This document shows positions 55,169 through 63,545 of a stretch of 64,000 bases of DNA, in pieces (position 1 is the first letter of the stretch; each line of letters opens with the position of its first letter). A model generated the notes under the pieces. It was given only the letters and a program-made list of their open reading frames with translations, was not told the DNA's origin and ran no database searches. The translations under genes were made by a program, and so were the position numbers. This DNA comes from Nocardia iowensis. Its GTDB lineage: Bacteria > Actinomycetota > Actinomycetes > Mycobacteriales > Mycobacteriaceae. The DNA is taken from the NCBI RefSeq assembly GCF_019222765.1, contig NZ_CP078145.1, forward strand, positions 558,001-622,000. Reading direction: 5' to 3'.

Positions 55169-56233
55169 GTGGACTTCACCAGGGACGAGGGCCAGGACGC
55201 GGTGGCCGAGGTCGTCGTGAGTTTATTGGAGCGGGAACCGGCACGCGATATCGCGTTGTGGCCGAGCCTGGTCGAGAGCGGGCTGCTGTCGGTCGCACTG
55301 CCGGAACGCTTCGGCGGCGACGGCATGGGCTTGCCCGAGGTGTCGGTGCTGCTGACCGAGCTGGCGACCGACGCCGTCGCGGTGCCCGCCCTGCCGACGC
55401 TGGGCTTCGGGCTGCTGCCGCTGTTGTCGCTGCTGCCGGACAGCGTCGCCGAGCGGGTGTTCCCCGAGGTGGCCAAGGGCGCGGTGCTCACCGCGGCATT
55501 GAGCGAACCGGCCGCGCCGTTCGCGGTCAAGCCGGAGACAGCGGCCGTCGCGGACGGCGATTCGGTGCGGATCACCGGTCACAAGGTCGCGGTGCCCTAC
55601 GCGGAGGAGGCCCGTTGGCTGCTGATCCCGACCAATTCCGGTATCGCGCTGATCGATTCGGATGCCAAGGGGTTGATCCGGGTACCGTCCCCGGTGTCCG
55701 GCGGTATTCCCGAATGCACCGTGCGACTCGATCGGGTGCGAATCCCGGCCGATCAGCTGCTGCCCGGTGGGCTCGCGGAGCTACACCGGTTGGCACTGGC
55801 ATCGATCGGCGCCGTCGCGGACGGTCTGTTGAAGGGCGCGCTCGTGCTGACCGCCGAGCATCTGCGAACGCGGCGCCAATTCGGCAGGCCGCTTGCCGAA
55901 TTCCAGGCCGTCGCCCAGCAGATCGCCGACCTCTACGTCGTCTCGCGCACCCTGCATGTCGCCGCCGTGTCGGCGAATTGGGCGCTGGCACAGCAGGATT
56001 CCAGCCCGGAGCACCAGGCCCGGATCGATGACGATCTCGACGTCCTCGCCTACAGCGTGGCCGCGGACCTACCCGCCGCCATGCAGAAGTGTCATCACCT
56101 GCACGGCGGTCTCGGCGTGGACATCACCCACCCGATGCACCGCTACTACTCACAAGCCAAGGACATCGCTCGCTGGCTCGGCGGCGCATCGTTCCGACTA
56201 GATCGATTGGGGGCCAGATGTTCATCGACCTGA
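55169..56233 (+). CDS. fadE28: Acyl-CoA dehydrogenase FadE28 (ChsE1-like)
   Basis: This is the 354-residue first subunit of the ChsE1-ChsE2 dehydrogenase that acts on the propionyl-CoA side chain of cholesterol. It begins MDFTRDEGQDAVAEVV, has the C-terminal region LRTRRQFGRPLAEFQAVAQQ and MQKCHHLHGGLGVDITHP, and lacks the complete FAD-binding set of a canonical enzyme. That fits a heterotetramer in which the two subunits share the sites. GGAGTAAGC precedes the GTG. It overlaps fadE29 by 16 bases. Confidence 0.9.
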   Translation: MDFTRDEGQDAVAEVVVSLLEREPARDIALWPSLVESGLLSVALPERFGGDGMGLPEVSVLLTELATDAVAVPALPTLGFGLLPLLSLLPDSVAERVFPEVAKGAVLTAALSEPAAPFAVKPETAAVADGDSVRITGHKVAVPYAEEARWLLIPTNSGIALIDSDAKGLIRVPSPVSGGIPECTVRLDRVRIPADQLLPGGLAELHRLALASIGAVADGLLKGALVLTAEHLRTRRQFGRPLAEFQAVAQQIADLYVVSRTLHVAAVSANWALAQQDSSPEHQARIDDDLDVLAYSVAADLPAAMQKCHHLHGGLGVDITHPMHRYYSQAKDIARWLGGASFRLDRLGARCSST

Positions 56234-57378
56234 CCACCGAGCAGCGTCGGCTACGCGACGAATTGCGCTCCTACTTCGCCGATCTCGTCACACCCGACGA
56301 GGAAGCCGCGATGGCGGTGAACCGGCACGGCGACGCCTACCGCGAGGTGGTGCGCCGGATGGGTCGCGACGGCTGGCTCGGCGTCGGCTGGCCCAAGCAG
56401 TACGGTGGACAGGGTTTCGGCCCCGTCGAACAGCAGATCTTCTTCAACGAGGCGGTGCGGGCGGATGTGCCGCTGCCGCTGGTCACCCTGTTGACGGTCG
56501 GCCCGACCCTGCAGCAGTTCGGCACCGACGTGCAGAAGGACAAGTTTCTCCCCGGAATCCTGTCCGGCGATATCCATTTCGCGATCGGCTACTCCGAACC
56601 GGAGGCGGGCACCGACCTCGCCTCGCTGCGGACCTCGGCCGTGCGTGACGACTCCGGTGACTGGGTTGTCAACGGGCAGAAGATCTTCACCACCGGCGCG
56701 CACGAGGCCGATTACATCTGGCTGGCCTGCCGCACCGGATCGGTCGAGTCCCGGCACCGTGGCATCACCATCCTGATCGTCGACACCACCGATCCCGGCT
56801 ACTCGTGGACGCCGATCATCACCTGCGACGGTGCGCATCACACCAACGCGACCTACTTCGACGACGTCCGGGTGCCCGCGGACATGCTGGTCGGTGCGGA
56901 GAACGCGGGCTGGCGGCTGATCACCACCCAGCTCAACCACGAGCGGGTCAGCCTCGGCCCGTCCGGCAAGATCGAGCAGCTCTACGATCGGGTGCGCGAC
57001 TGGGCGCAGCCGCGCGGCGTGCTCGGCGAAACCGATGTGCGCCGCTCACTCGGCCGCATCCACGCCATGGTCCGGTTGAACGAGCTGCTGAACTGGCAGG
57101 TGGCCGCGACCGTAGACGGCGATCAGTCCAGCGTGATCGCCGACGCGTCGGCCACCAAGGTGTTCTCCACCGAATCGCTGCAGGAAGCCGGTCGGCTCGC
57201 CGAGGAGATCGTCGGGCGCTACGGCGATCCCGCCGAACCGGGCACCGCCGAGCTGCTCACCTGGCTGGATCGGCGGACCAAACAGAACCTGGTGGTGACC
57301 TTCGGCGGCGGCGTCAACGAGGTGATGCGCGAACTGGTCGCCACGGCCGGGCTGCGGTTGCCGCGAGTACCTAGATAG
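56218..57378 (+). CDS. fadE29: Acyl-CoA dehydrogenase FadE29 (ChsE2-like)
   Basis: This is the 386-residue second subunit of the same dehydrogenase. It has the acyl-CoA dehydrogenase motifs GWLGVGWPKQYGGQGFGPVE, IGYSEPEAGTDLASLRTSA and IFTTGAHEADYIWLACRT, and a C-terminal region ending FGGGVNEVMRELVATAGLRL, a typical position for the catalytic glutamate (NEV). It begins inside the end of fadE28. Together they form the first step of the last beta-oxidation cycle of the cholesterol side chain. Confidence 0.92.
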   Translation: MFIDLTTEQRRLRDELRSYFADLVTPDEEAAMAVNRHGDAYREVVRRMGRDGWLGVGWPKQYGGQGFGPVEQQIFFNEAVRADVPLPLVTLLTVGPTLQQFGTDVQKDKFLPGILSGDIHFAIGYSEPEAGTDLASLRTSAVRDDSGDWVVNGQKIFTTGAHEADYIWLACRTGSVESRHRGITILIVDTTDPGYSWTPIITCDGAHHTNATYFDDVRVPADMLVGAENAGWRLITTQLNHERVSLGPSGKIEQLYDRVRDWAQPRGVLGETDVRRSLGRIHAMVRLNELLNWQVAATVDGDQSSVIADASATKVFSTESLQEAGRLAEEIVGRYGDPAEPGTAELLTWLDRRTKQNLVVTFGGGVNEVMRELVATAGLRLPRVPR

Positions 57379-57411
57379 CTACAGGCAGTGCAAGTCGAGA
57401 AGGAGCCGCGC

Positions 57412-58350
57412 GTGCCGGAAACCATCAGTCCGGAAGCGATAGTCGCCGAGGCCGAACGGATCAAGGCGGCCGGTGATTGCGCGCCGCGTCTCGGGCGCGA
57501 CCCGGTGAACCAGCCGATGATCAACAACTGGGTGGAGGCGCTGGGCGATACCAATCCGATCTACGTCGACGAGGCGGCCGCCAGGGATGCCGGGCACCCC
57601 GGCATCGTGGCGCCGCCCGCGATGGCGCAGGTATGGACCATGTTCGGGCTCAACGGTTTCCGCCCGGACGACGATCCGATGGGCAAGGCGACCGAGCTGC
57701 TCGATGCCGCCGGGTACACCTCGGTCGTCGCGACCGATTGTCAGCAGACCTATCACCGGTACCTCAACGTCGGCGAGCAGGTGTCGGTGACCAGCCGGTT
57801 GTCCGACATCCGCGGTCCGAAGCGGACCGCGCTGGGGGAGGGCTGGTTCATCACCTTCCAGACCAGCTGGCAAGTCGGTGACGAGGTCGTCGCCGAAATG
57901 TTGTTCCGGTTGCTGAAATTCGCACCCGGCACCGGTCCCGCGCCGGAAGCGCCTGCGGGGGAACGGGTCACGCCGCTGGTCTCGTTGGATACCGAGTTCT
58001 TCTGGGCGGGAACGAAAGCGGGGGAGCTGCGGATCCAGCGGTTACCGGACGGCTCGCTGCGGCATCCACCGATTCCGGCCCTGTGGAAGGACAAGTCGGA
58101 ACAGACCGACTACGTGGTTGCCTCGGGACGCGGCACGGTATTCAGCTACGTCGTGCACCATGCGCCGAAAGTGCCCGGGCGGCAACTGCCGTTCGTCGTC
58201 GCGCTCGTCGAATTGGAAGAAGGGGTGCGGATGCTCGGGGAACTGCGCGGTATCGAACCCGCCGATGTACAGGTCGGGCTCCCGGTCCAGGTGGGTTTCG
58301 AGAAACTCGACGACGCGGCCACTCTGCCGTTCTGGCAGGTGACGGCATGA
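57412..58350 (+). CDS. chsH2: ChsH2-like MaoC/DUF35 two-domain protein
   Basis: This 312-residue protein joins an N-terminal MaoC-like hotdog domain (about 15-170) to a C-terminal DUF35/OB-fold domain (about 185-312, with FFWAGTKAGELRIQRLPDGS). In mycobacteria ChsH2 pairs with ChsH1 as the enoyl-CoA hydratase, and its DUF35 part docks the aldolase Ltp2. The start at GTG 57412 is chosen because AAGGAG lies 6 bases upstream; GTG 57388 is possible. The Cys-rich zinc ribbon of many DUF35 proteins is absent. It overlaps chsH1 (ATGA). Confidence 0.92.
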   Translation: MPETISPEAIVAEAERIKAAGDCAPRLGRDPVNQPMINNWVEALGDTNPIYVDEAAARDAGHPGIVAPPAMAQVWTMFGLNGFRPDDDPMGKATELLDAAGYTSVVATDCQQTYHRYLNVGEQVSVTSRLSDIRGPKRTALGEGWFITFQTSWQVGDEVVAEMLFRLLKFAPGTGPAPEAPAGERVTPLVSLDTEFFWAGTKAGELRIQRLPDGSLRHPPIPALWKDKSEQTDYVVASGRGTVFSYVVHHAPKVPGRQLPFVVALVELEEGVRMLGELRGIEPADVQVGLPVQVGFEKLDDAATLPFWQVTA

Positions 58351-58766
58351 CGGCGATTGTCGAGCCGACCTCGATCCAGATCGGCACCACGCTACCCGAC
58401 CTGGTGATCACCGCCGATCCGACCTTTGTGATCAGTACGGCCCTGGCCACCAGGGACTTTCAGGACGTGCACCACGACAGGGACAAGGCGGTCGCCCGCG
58501 GTTCCAAGGACATCTTCGTCAATATCCTCACCGACACCGGCCTGGTGCAGCGGTTCGTCACCGATTGGGCCGGGCCGCGCGCCCGGGTGAAGTCGATCGC
58601 GCTGCGCCTGGGCGTGCCGCTGTATGCCGGTGACACGCTTACGCTGACCGGCACGGTAAGCGCCATCGAGGGCGACGACATCCACATCGACGTGGTCGGC
58701 AAGGACCGTCTCGGCGACCACATCACGGCGAAAGCCGTTATCGCGTACCGGAGTTCGCATGAGTGA
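58347..58766 (+). CDS. chsH1: ChsH1-like MaoC-family hydratase subunit
   Basis: This is the 139-residue single hotdog-fold partner of ChsH2. The hydratase dyad is expected in LATRDFQDVHHDRDKA (Asp and His spaced by a short loop). FVNILTDTGLVQRFVTDWAG and VKSIALRLGVPLYAGDTL are family motifs. It starts inside the chsH2 stop and overlaps ltp2 by 8 bases, so all are translated together. Confidence 0.92.
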   Translation: MTAIVEPTSIQIGTTLPDLVITADPTFVISTALATRDFQDVHHDRDKAVARGSKDIFVNILTDTGLVQRFVTDWAGPRARVKSIALRLGVPLYAGDTLTLTGTVSAIEGDDIHIDVVGKDRLGDHITAKAVIAYRSSHE

Positions 58767-59937
58767 GCCGAGCATCTCGGGCCGCGCGGCCATTGTCGGC
58801 ATCGGCGCCACCGACTTCTCCAAGGATTCCGGGCGCAGCGAATTGCGCCTGGCCGCCGAAGCGGTCACCGCCGCGCTGGCCGACGCGGGCCTGACACCGG
58901 CCGATGTCGACGGCCTGACCACCTTCACGATGGACACCAACACCCAGGCCGCCGTCGCCCGCGCGGTCGGCATCCCGCAGCTGAAGTTCTTCAGCCACAT
59001 CGGTTATGGCGGCGGCGCGGCCTGCGCCACCATCCAGCAGGCCGCCATGGCGGTGGCCACCGGCGTCGCCGATGTGGTGGTGGCCTACCGCGCCTTCAAC
59101 GAACGCTCGGTGTCCCGGTTCGGGCAGTTCTCCACCGCGCTTGCCACCGCGCCCACCTCCTCGGGGATCGACGCGGGCTGGTCTTATCCCCAAGGTTTGG
59201 GTACTCCCGCCGCACAGGTCGCGATGGTGGCGCGGCGCTATATGCACGTATACGGCGCCACCAGTGCGGATTTCGGCCGAGTCGCGGTGGCCGACCGCAA
59301 GCATGCCGCGGTGAATCCGGCCGCCTTCTTCTACGGCAAGCCGATCACCCTGGCGGACCATCAGAATTCCCGGTGGATCGCCGAACCCCTGCACCTGCTG
59401 GACTGCTGCCAGGAGTCCGACGGTGGTGTCGCCATCGTCGTCACGAGTGTCGAACGGGCCCGCGATCTGCCACAGCGTGCCGCGGTCATCACCGCCGCCG
59501 CCCAGGGTTCCGGCGCCGACCAATACGTCATGACCAGCTATTACCGCGATGCCATGACCGGACTGCCGGAGATGGGCCTGGTCGGTGACCAACTCTGGGC
59601 GCAAAGTGGTTTGCGCCCAGCCGATATGCAAGCCGCCATCCTCTACGACCACTTCACCCCGTTCGTCCTCATGCAGCTGGAAGAACTCGGTTTCTGCGGC
59701 CGCGGCGAGGCCAAGGACTTCATCGCCGACGGTGCGATCGAAGTCGGCGGCAGGCTTCCGCTGAATACCCACGGTGGACAGCTCGGCGAGGCGTATATCC
59801 ACGGGATGAACGGAATCGCCGAGGCGGTCAGGCAGATTCGCGGTACCTCCGTGAACCCTGTGGACAACTTGGCGAACATCCTGGTCACCGCGGGCACCGG
59901 CGTACCGACATCGGGCTTGGTGCTCAGCGCGAACTGA
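58759..59937 (+). CDS. ltp2: Lipid-transfer protein/thiolase-fold retro-aldolase Ltp2
   Basis: This is a 392-residue thiolase-fold protein without a thiolase nucleophile cysteine pattern. In mycobacteria Ltp2 cleaves the hydrated side-chain CoA ester to an androsta-17-ketone and propionyl-CoA, working with the DUF35 domain of ChsH2. Family motifs include GIGATDFSKDSGRSE, GYGGGAACATIQQAAMAV, ILYDHFTPFVLMQLEELGFC and GEAYIHGMNG, the latter two holding tyrosines proposed for catalysis. It ends the igr-like operon. Confidence 0.92.
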   Translation: MSEPSISGRAAIVGIGATDFSKDSGRSELRLAAEAVTAALADAGLTPADVDGLTTFTMDTNTQAAVARAVGIPQLKFFSHIGYGGGAACATIQQAAMAVATGVADVVVAYRAFNERSVSRFGQFSTALATAPTSSGIDAGWSYPQGLGTPAAQVAMVARRYMHVYGATSADFGRVAVADRKHAAVNPAAFFYGKPITLADHQNSRWIAEPLHLLDCCQESDGGVAIVVTSVERARDLPQRAAVITAAAQGSGADQYVMTSYYRDAMTGLPEMGLVGDQLWAQSGLRPADMQAAILYDHFTPFVLMQLEELGFCGRGEAKDFIADGAIEVGGRLPLNTHGGQLGEAYIHGMNGIAEAVRQIRGTSVNPVDNLANILVTAGTGVPTSGLVLSAN

Positions 59938-59945
59938 GGAGTGAG

Positions 59946-61064
59946 CTAGCGGATCGGCGTTCCCGGCTGATCGTGTGTGGCGCAGTGGATTCCGCCACCG
60001 CCCGCGGCGATATCGTCGATCGGAACCGGGACGACGTCCCGGCCCGGAAAGTGATCCCGCAGGATGCCCTGCGCACGGTCGTCGGCCCGCCGGTCACCGA
60101 ATTCGGGCAGGAACACCGCGCCGTTGGCGATATAGAAGTTCGCGTAGCTGGACACGAACTCATCGCCCTCGCCGGTGATCCGGTCCGGATCGGGCTGGGG
60201 CAGGTCGATGACCTCGAGCTTGCGTCCGCGCGCGTCGGTGGCCTGCGCGAGCACCTGCCTCGCCTGGTCACCCGAGCGTGACCACGAGTCGGCGGGCGAC
60301 CCCGGAAACGCGGTGTCCAGCAGCACGATTCCGGGTGCCACGTAGCGGACCAGGCAGTCGATGTGGGCGTCGGTGATGTCCTCGCCGCGGACACCGGCGA
60401 ACCAGATCACCTTCTCGATGCCGAGGGTCTGCTTCAACTCGGCTTCGAGCTGGTCGCGGCTCTTGCCGGGATTGCGATTGTCGTTGACGATCGAGCTCTC
60501 GGTGACGAGCAGGGTGCCCTGGCCGTCGGTTTCCAGCGCACCGCCTTCGGAGACGAAGGGCGCTTGGTAGCGGGGAATCTGGTAGCGCGACAGCAGCTTC
60601 TGGCCGAGCGGGCCGTCATTGTCGTGGGGCTGCTTGTTGCCCCAGCCGCTGAAGTTCAGGTCGACGCCGACGACCTTGCCCGCTTGCTCGACGAAGACGG
60701 GGATGGTGTCGCGGGCCCAGAGATCGTCCACCGCGAGCGGAATCACTTCGACGCCGTTGCCGCACGCACGCTGAGCCGCGTCGCGCTGGTCGTCCCTGGC
60801 CAGCATGACCACCTGCTCGTACTCGGCGATCGCGCGCGCCAGCCCCGCGATGTCCGCACGAACATCGCCGAGGTAGGGACCCCAGACCGCCTCCTGCGCG
60901 GGCCACGCCATGTAGGTGCGCGCGTGGCTCTCCCACTCGGCGCCGAATCGACCACCGGGCCCCGCCTGCTCAGGGGCAGGCGGCTCGGCCGATCCGCATG
61001 CCGAGGCGCCCGCGGCGAGCAAGCCTGCTCCGGCAAGGACGCTGAAGACGGATCGGCGAGACAT
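59946..61064 (-). CDS. Agmatine deiminase family protein, predicted Tat lipoprotein
   Basis: This 372-residue protein belongs to the agmatine/peptidylarginine deiminase family, which hydrolyses agmatine to N-carbamoylputrescine and ammonia. The catalytic parts DDLWARDTIPVFV, GALETDGQG, GEDITDAHIDC (His) and the C-terminal GGGGIHCATHDQP (nucleophile Cys) are present. It has a twin-arginine start MSRRSVFSVLAGAGLLAAG and a lipobox-like ASACGS, so it would be exported and lipid-anchored, unlike the usual cytoplasmic enzyme. The ATG at 61064 follows GGAG; an upstream ATG at 61079 is possible. It is divergent from a TetR gene and shares a long palindrome with it. Confidence 0.9.
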   Translation of the reverse strand: MSRRSVFSVLAGAGLLAAGASACGSAEPPAPEQAGPGGRFGAEWESHARTYMAWPAQEAVWGPYLGDVRADIAGLARAIAEYEQVVMLARDDQRDAAQRACGNGVEVIPLAVDDLWARDTIPVFVEQAGKVVGVDLNFSGWGNKQPHDNDGPLGQKLLSRYQIPRYQAPFVSEGGALETDGQGTLLVTESSIVNDNRNPGKSRDQLEAELKQTLGIEKVIWFAGVRGEDITDAHIDCLVRYVAPGIVLLDTAFPGSPADSWSRSGDQARQVLAQATDARGRKLEVIDLPQPDPDRITGEGDEFVSSYANFYIANGAVFLPEFGDRRADDRAQGILRDHFPGRDVVPVPIDDIAAGGGGIHCATHDQPGTPIR

Positions 61065-61110
61065 GAGGTTCTCCATCACGGGCTCCGGTAGTCGATGATG
61101 CTGGCGGCAA

Positions 61111-61136
61111 ATCCTGACTGAAATTTCAGTCAGGAT
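61111..61136. promoter_or_regulatory. 26-bp perfect palindrome, probable TetR operator
   Basis: The core CTGACTGAAATTTCAGTCAG (61114-61133) extends perfectly to 61111-61136. It lies between the divergent deiminase and TetR genes and covers the likely -35 of tetR, whose -10 is TACCAT (61144-61149). Confidence 0.8.
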
Positions 61137-61156
61137 CTCACGGTACCATTGACCGC

Positions 61157-61732
61157 ATGTCTCGTCGTGATTCGATCCTGGAGTCGGCCGCTCGCGTGGT
61201 CGCGCAGCGCGGTGTCCGTGGCTTACGCGTGGAGGAGCTGGCCGAGGCGGCCGGTGTGTCCACTTCGCTGATCTACTACCACTTCAAGGACCGCGCCGGA
61301 CTGCTGGCGCAGACTCTCGATTTCATCAATGCCAGGGCCGAGCGCTACACCGAATCCGGCATCGACCCCGACGTCGACCCGGTCGGCCATCTCGAACAAC
61401 TGCTGTTGCTCGAACTTCAGGACACGCCGCTGGTCATCGAGAACAGCGCGGCGTGGGGCGAATTCTGCGCCTCCGCCGTCTTCCAGCCCGAGTTGCGCGA
61501 CCAGCTCCGCGGTGCCACCGCCCGCTGGACCGGCTATCTGAGCGAACTGATCCGCGACGCCAAGGAGCGCGGCGCCGTCCCCGCCGAAATCGCGCCCGCC
61601 GATGCCGCCGAACGCCTCACCGCGCTGGTCGAGGGTGTGAGCATGCGCTGGCTCAGCGGCACCCTCGAACTCGCCCGGGCCCGCGAATTGGTGCGCGGCG
61701 CAGTCCCGCTGGAACTCGGCCTGCGGTCCTGA
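61157..61732 (+). CDS. TetR-family transcriptional regulator
   Basis: This is a 191-residue regulator with the helix-turn-helix VEELAEAAGVSTSLIYYHFK at about residues 28-47 and a helical ligand domain (VIENSAAWGEFCASAVFQPE). The ATG at 61157 is 8 bases after a -10-like TACCAT, so the message is probably leaderless. It most likely binds the 26-bp palindrome upstream and controls itself and the agmatine deiminase gene. Confidence 0.93.
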   Translation: MSRRDSILESAARVVAQRGVRGLRVEELAEAAGVSTSLIYYHFKDRAGLLAQTLDFINARAERYTESGIDPDVDPVGHLEQLLLLELQDTPLVIENSAAWGEFCASAVFQPELRDQLRGATARWTGYLSELIRDAKERGAVPAEIAPADAAERLTALVEGVSMRWLSGTLELARARELVRGAVPLELGLRS

Positions 61733-61814
61733 GGCCGCGGGTGCGCGGCATTCGGTTCGCTATGTCGCCCGGCGTAAGTTTGTCTCGGCACGATCGCCGT
61801 ACCTGAGGAGCTCC

Positions 61815-62279
61815 ATGACCGCTCGGCACCTGGTCGACGTCCACGTCCTGCTCATCCGCGACGGCCGCCTGCTGCTCAGCAAGCGCCGCAGCGACGATGA
61901 ATTCGACGGCCTCTGGCACCTGCCCGCCGGCAAACTCGAGGCAGGCGAATCCGCGACCGCCGCGGCGGTCCGCGAGGCGAACGAGGAAACCGGCGTCCAC
62001 ATCGACCCCGCCGACCTGCGCCACATCCACACCTCCCACGTGGTCGCCGCCGGCCGAGATTCCCGCCTCGGCCTCTTCTTCGAAGCCAGCCACTGGACCG
62101 GCACCCCCACCAACCGCGAACCCGACCGCTGCCACGAACTCCGCTGGTTCCCACTAGACGCCCTCCCTGACGCCATAATCCCCTACCCCGCCGCAGGCAT
62201 CCGCGCCCACTTCACCGGCACCCCCTACAGCGAACGCGGCTGGCCCGCCGTTACCCCAACGGCCTCCGCGGAGGGTTGA
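61815..62279 (+). CDS. Nudix hydrolase
   Basis: This is a 154-residue Nudix enzyme. The complete box GKLEAGESATAAAVREANEETGV (about residues 40-62; the GX5EX7REUXEEXGU pattern) is present within VDVHVLLIRDGRLLLSKRRS and a C-terminal PLDALPDAIIPYPAAGI. The nucleoside-diphosphate substrate is not determinable. AGGAG lies just upstream of the ATG (61806-61814). Confidence 0.93.
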   Translation: MTARHLVDVHVLLIRDGRLLLSKRRSDDEFDGLWHLPAGKLEAGESATAAAVREANEETGVHIDPADLRHIHTSHVVAAGRDSRLGLFFEASHWTGTPTNREPDRCHELRWFPLDALPDAIIPYPAAGIRAHFTGTPYSERGWPAVTPTASAEG

Positions 62280-62398
62280 CAGCCGAGCACGGTAAGGCCG
62301 ACTGATTCGGGGCGGTCGCCGAGGCTGTCGACCGTGTCACGTTTTCTGGCTTCGCGCACTTCGGTGCCTCTACAAACGTGGAGGACGAGGAGGTTGCC

Positions 62399-63397
62399 AT
62401 GGAGGCCGGTGAGGTCCTGATGGACCCGGATCAGGTGCGGGTGGCGGAGCGGTTGCGGGGGTTGCTGGATCGGCGGGGTAGGCCGATCAGGCGGCACCGG
62501 GGGATTTATCTGCACGGCAGGCCAGGGCGGGGCAAGACCATGGTGATGGATCGGTTCTTTGCCGGAGTCGCGTCGGATAGTAAGCGCCGCTTTCACTTTC
62601 ATCAGTTCTTTGTCCGGCTGCACGCGGCTGCCCATGCGTCCGGTTCTATCGATACGGCCGTCGCCGCCCTGCTCGGCGATGCACGCCTGGTCTGCTTCGA
62701 CGAATTCCACGTGCACGACATCGGCGACGCGATGCTCATCGCTCGAATGCTCGACGTTTTGTTCGCTCGCCGCATCACGCTGGTGGTGACGTCGAATTAC
62801 CCGCCCGAGGAACTGCTGCCGAACCCGCTGTTTCACGACCGCTTCCTGCCGACGATCGCCCGCATCGGCGCGAATCTGGATGTGGTCTCGCTGGACGGGC
62901 CGCTCGACTACCGCACCCGGGCGGATCATGGAACACGCACCCGCCGCACAGGTTTCGCTGCTGGGAGCTACCATGTCGAATCCGCTGACGAACGCATACC
63001 GAACGGCATGGGCAGCCGCGACAACGGAGCTGCGGTGCCGGTCCGGATCGGTGCCCGCCAACTGCGCGCCCGGTCCATCGAGGGGGACGCGTTCACCATC
63101 GAATTCGCCGCCCTGTGCGGCGCCCCCACCTCGGCCGCCGACTATGTTGAACTGGCTCAACGCTTTCCGCGCTGGACCATAGCCGACGTACCTCCCCTGA
63201 GCGAGGTCCCGGCCGACTGGGCGATGCGTTTCGTCAACCTGGTCGATGTGCTGTACGACGCGGATCGTGAACTCACCGTGCTGGCCCGGGTCCCGTTGGC
63301 GGAGTTGGTCGACGGCGTCCACGGCGTGCCCGATATTTCGCGACTCGCCAGTCGCCTTTGTGAACTTTCCCAATTCGTGCCTACCCGTGTCGGCTAG
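62399..63397 (+). CDS. zapE: Cell division protein ZapE / AFG1-family ATPase
   Basis: This is a 332-residue AFG1/ZapE-type P-loop ATPase. Walker A is GRPGRGKTMVM, Walker B LVCFDEFHVHD and the sensor region VVTSNYPPEELLPNPLFHDRFLP. In bacteria such as E. coli ZapE affects the Z ring; the actinobacterial role is not established. The start is ATG 62399 with GAGGAGG 6 bases upstream; GTG 62378 is possible. The N-terminal beta-lobe of the family is largely missing, so the protein may be a short form. Confidence 0.88.
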   Translation: MEAGEVLMDPDQVRVAERLRGLLDRRGRPIRRHRGIYLHGRPGRGKTMVMDRFFAGVASDSKRRFHFHQFFVRLHAAAHASGSIDTAVAALLGDARLVCFDEFHVHDIGDAMLIARMLDVLFARRITLVVTSNYPPEELLPNPLFHDRFLPTIARIGANLDVVSLDGPLDYRTRADHGTRTRRTGFAAGSYHVESADERIPNGMGSRDNGAAVPVRIGARQLRARSIEGDAFTIEFAALCGAPTSAADYVELAQRFPRWTIADVPPLSEVPADWAMRFVNLVDVLYDADRELTVLARVPLAELVDGVHGVPDISRLASRLCELSQFVPTRVG

Positions 63398-63478
63398 TTG
63401 GGCAACATGGGAACGACCGGTTCGGAGCGGCGCCGTACTCGGATAAAGAGGATGAATTCCGAAGTATTCGATTCCATC

Positions 63479-63495
63479 CCGAGCGGACCGCTCGG
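63479..63495. repeat. 17-bp inverted repeat near the window end
   Basis: CCGAGCGG-A-CCGCTCGG is a perfect dyad in the gap between zapE and the last gene. It could be a hairpin or an operator. Confidence 0.4.
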
Positions 63496-63545
63496 CATGT
63501 AACTATGTGGCTGTTTTGTGCAGTACTCAGATTTGGTGGTAATAC

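Noticed and set aside
63408..63503. Small frame of 31 codons after zapE
   Set aside because: No homology or ribosome site at its start; the internal hairpin gives a better explanation of the sequence.
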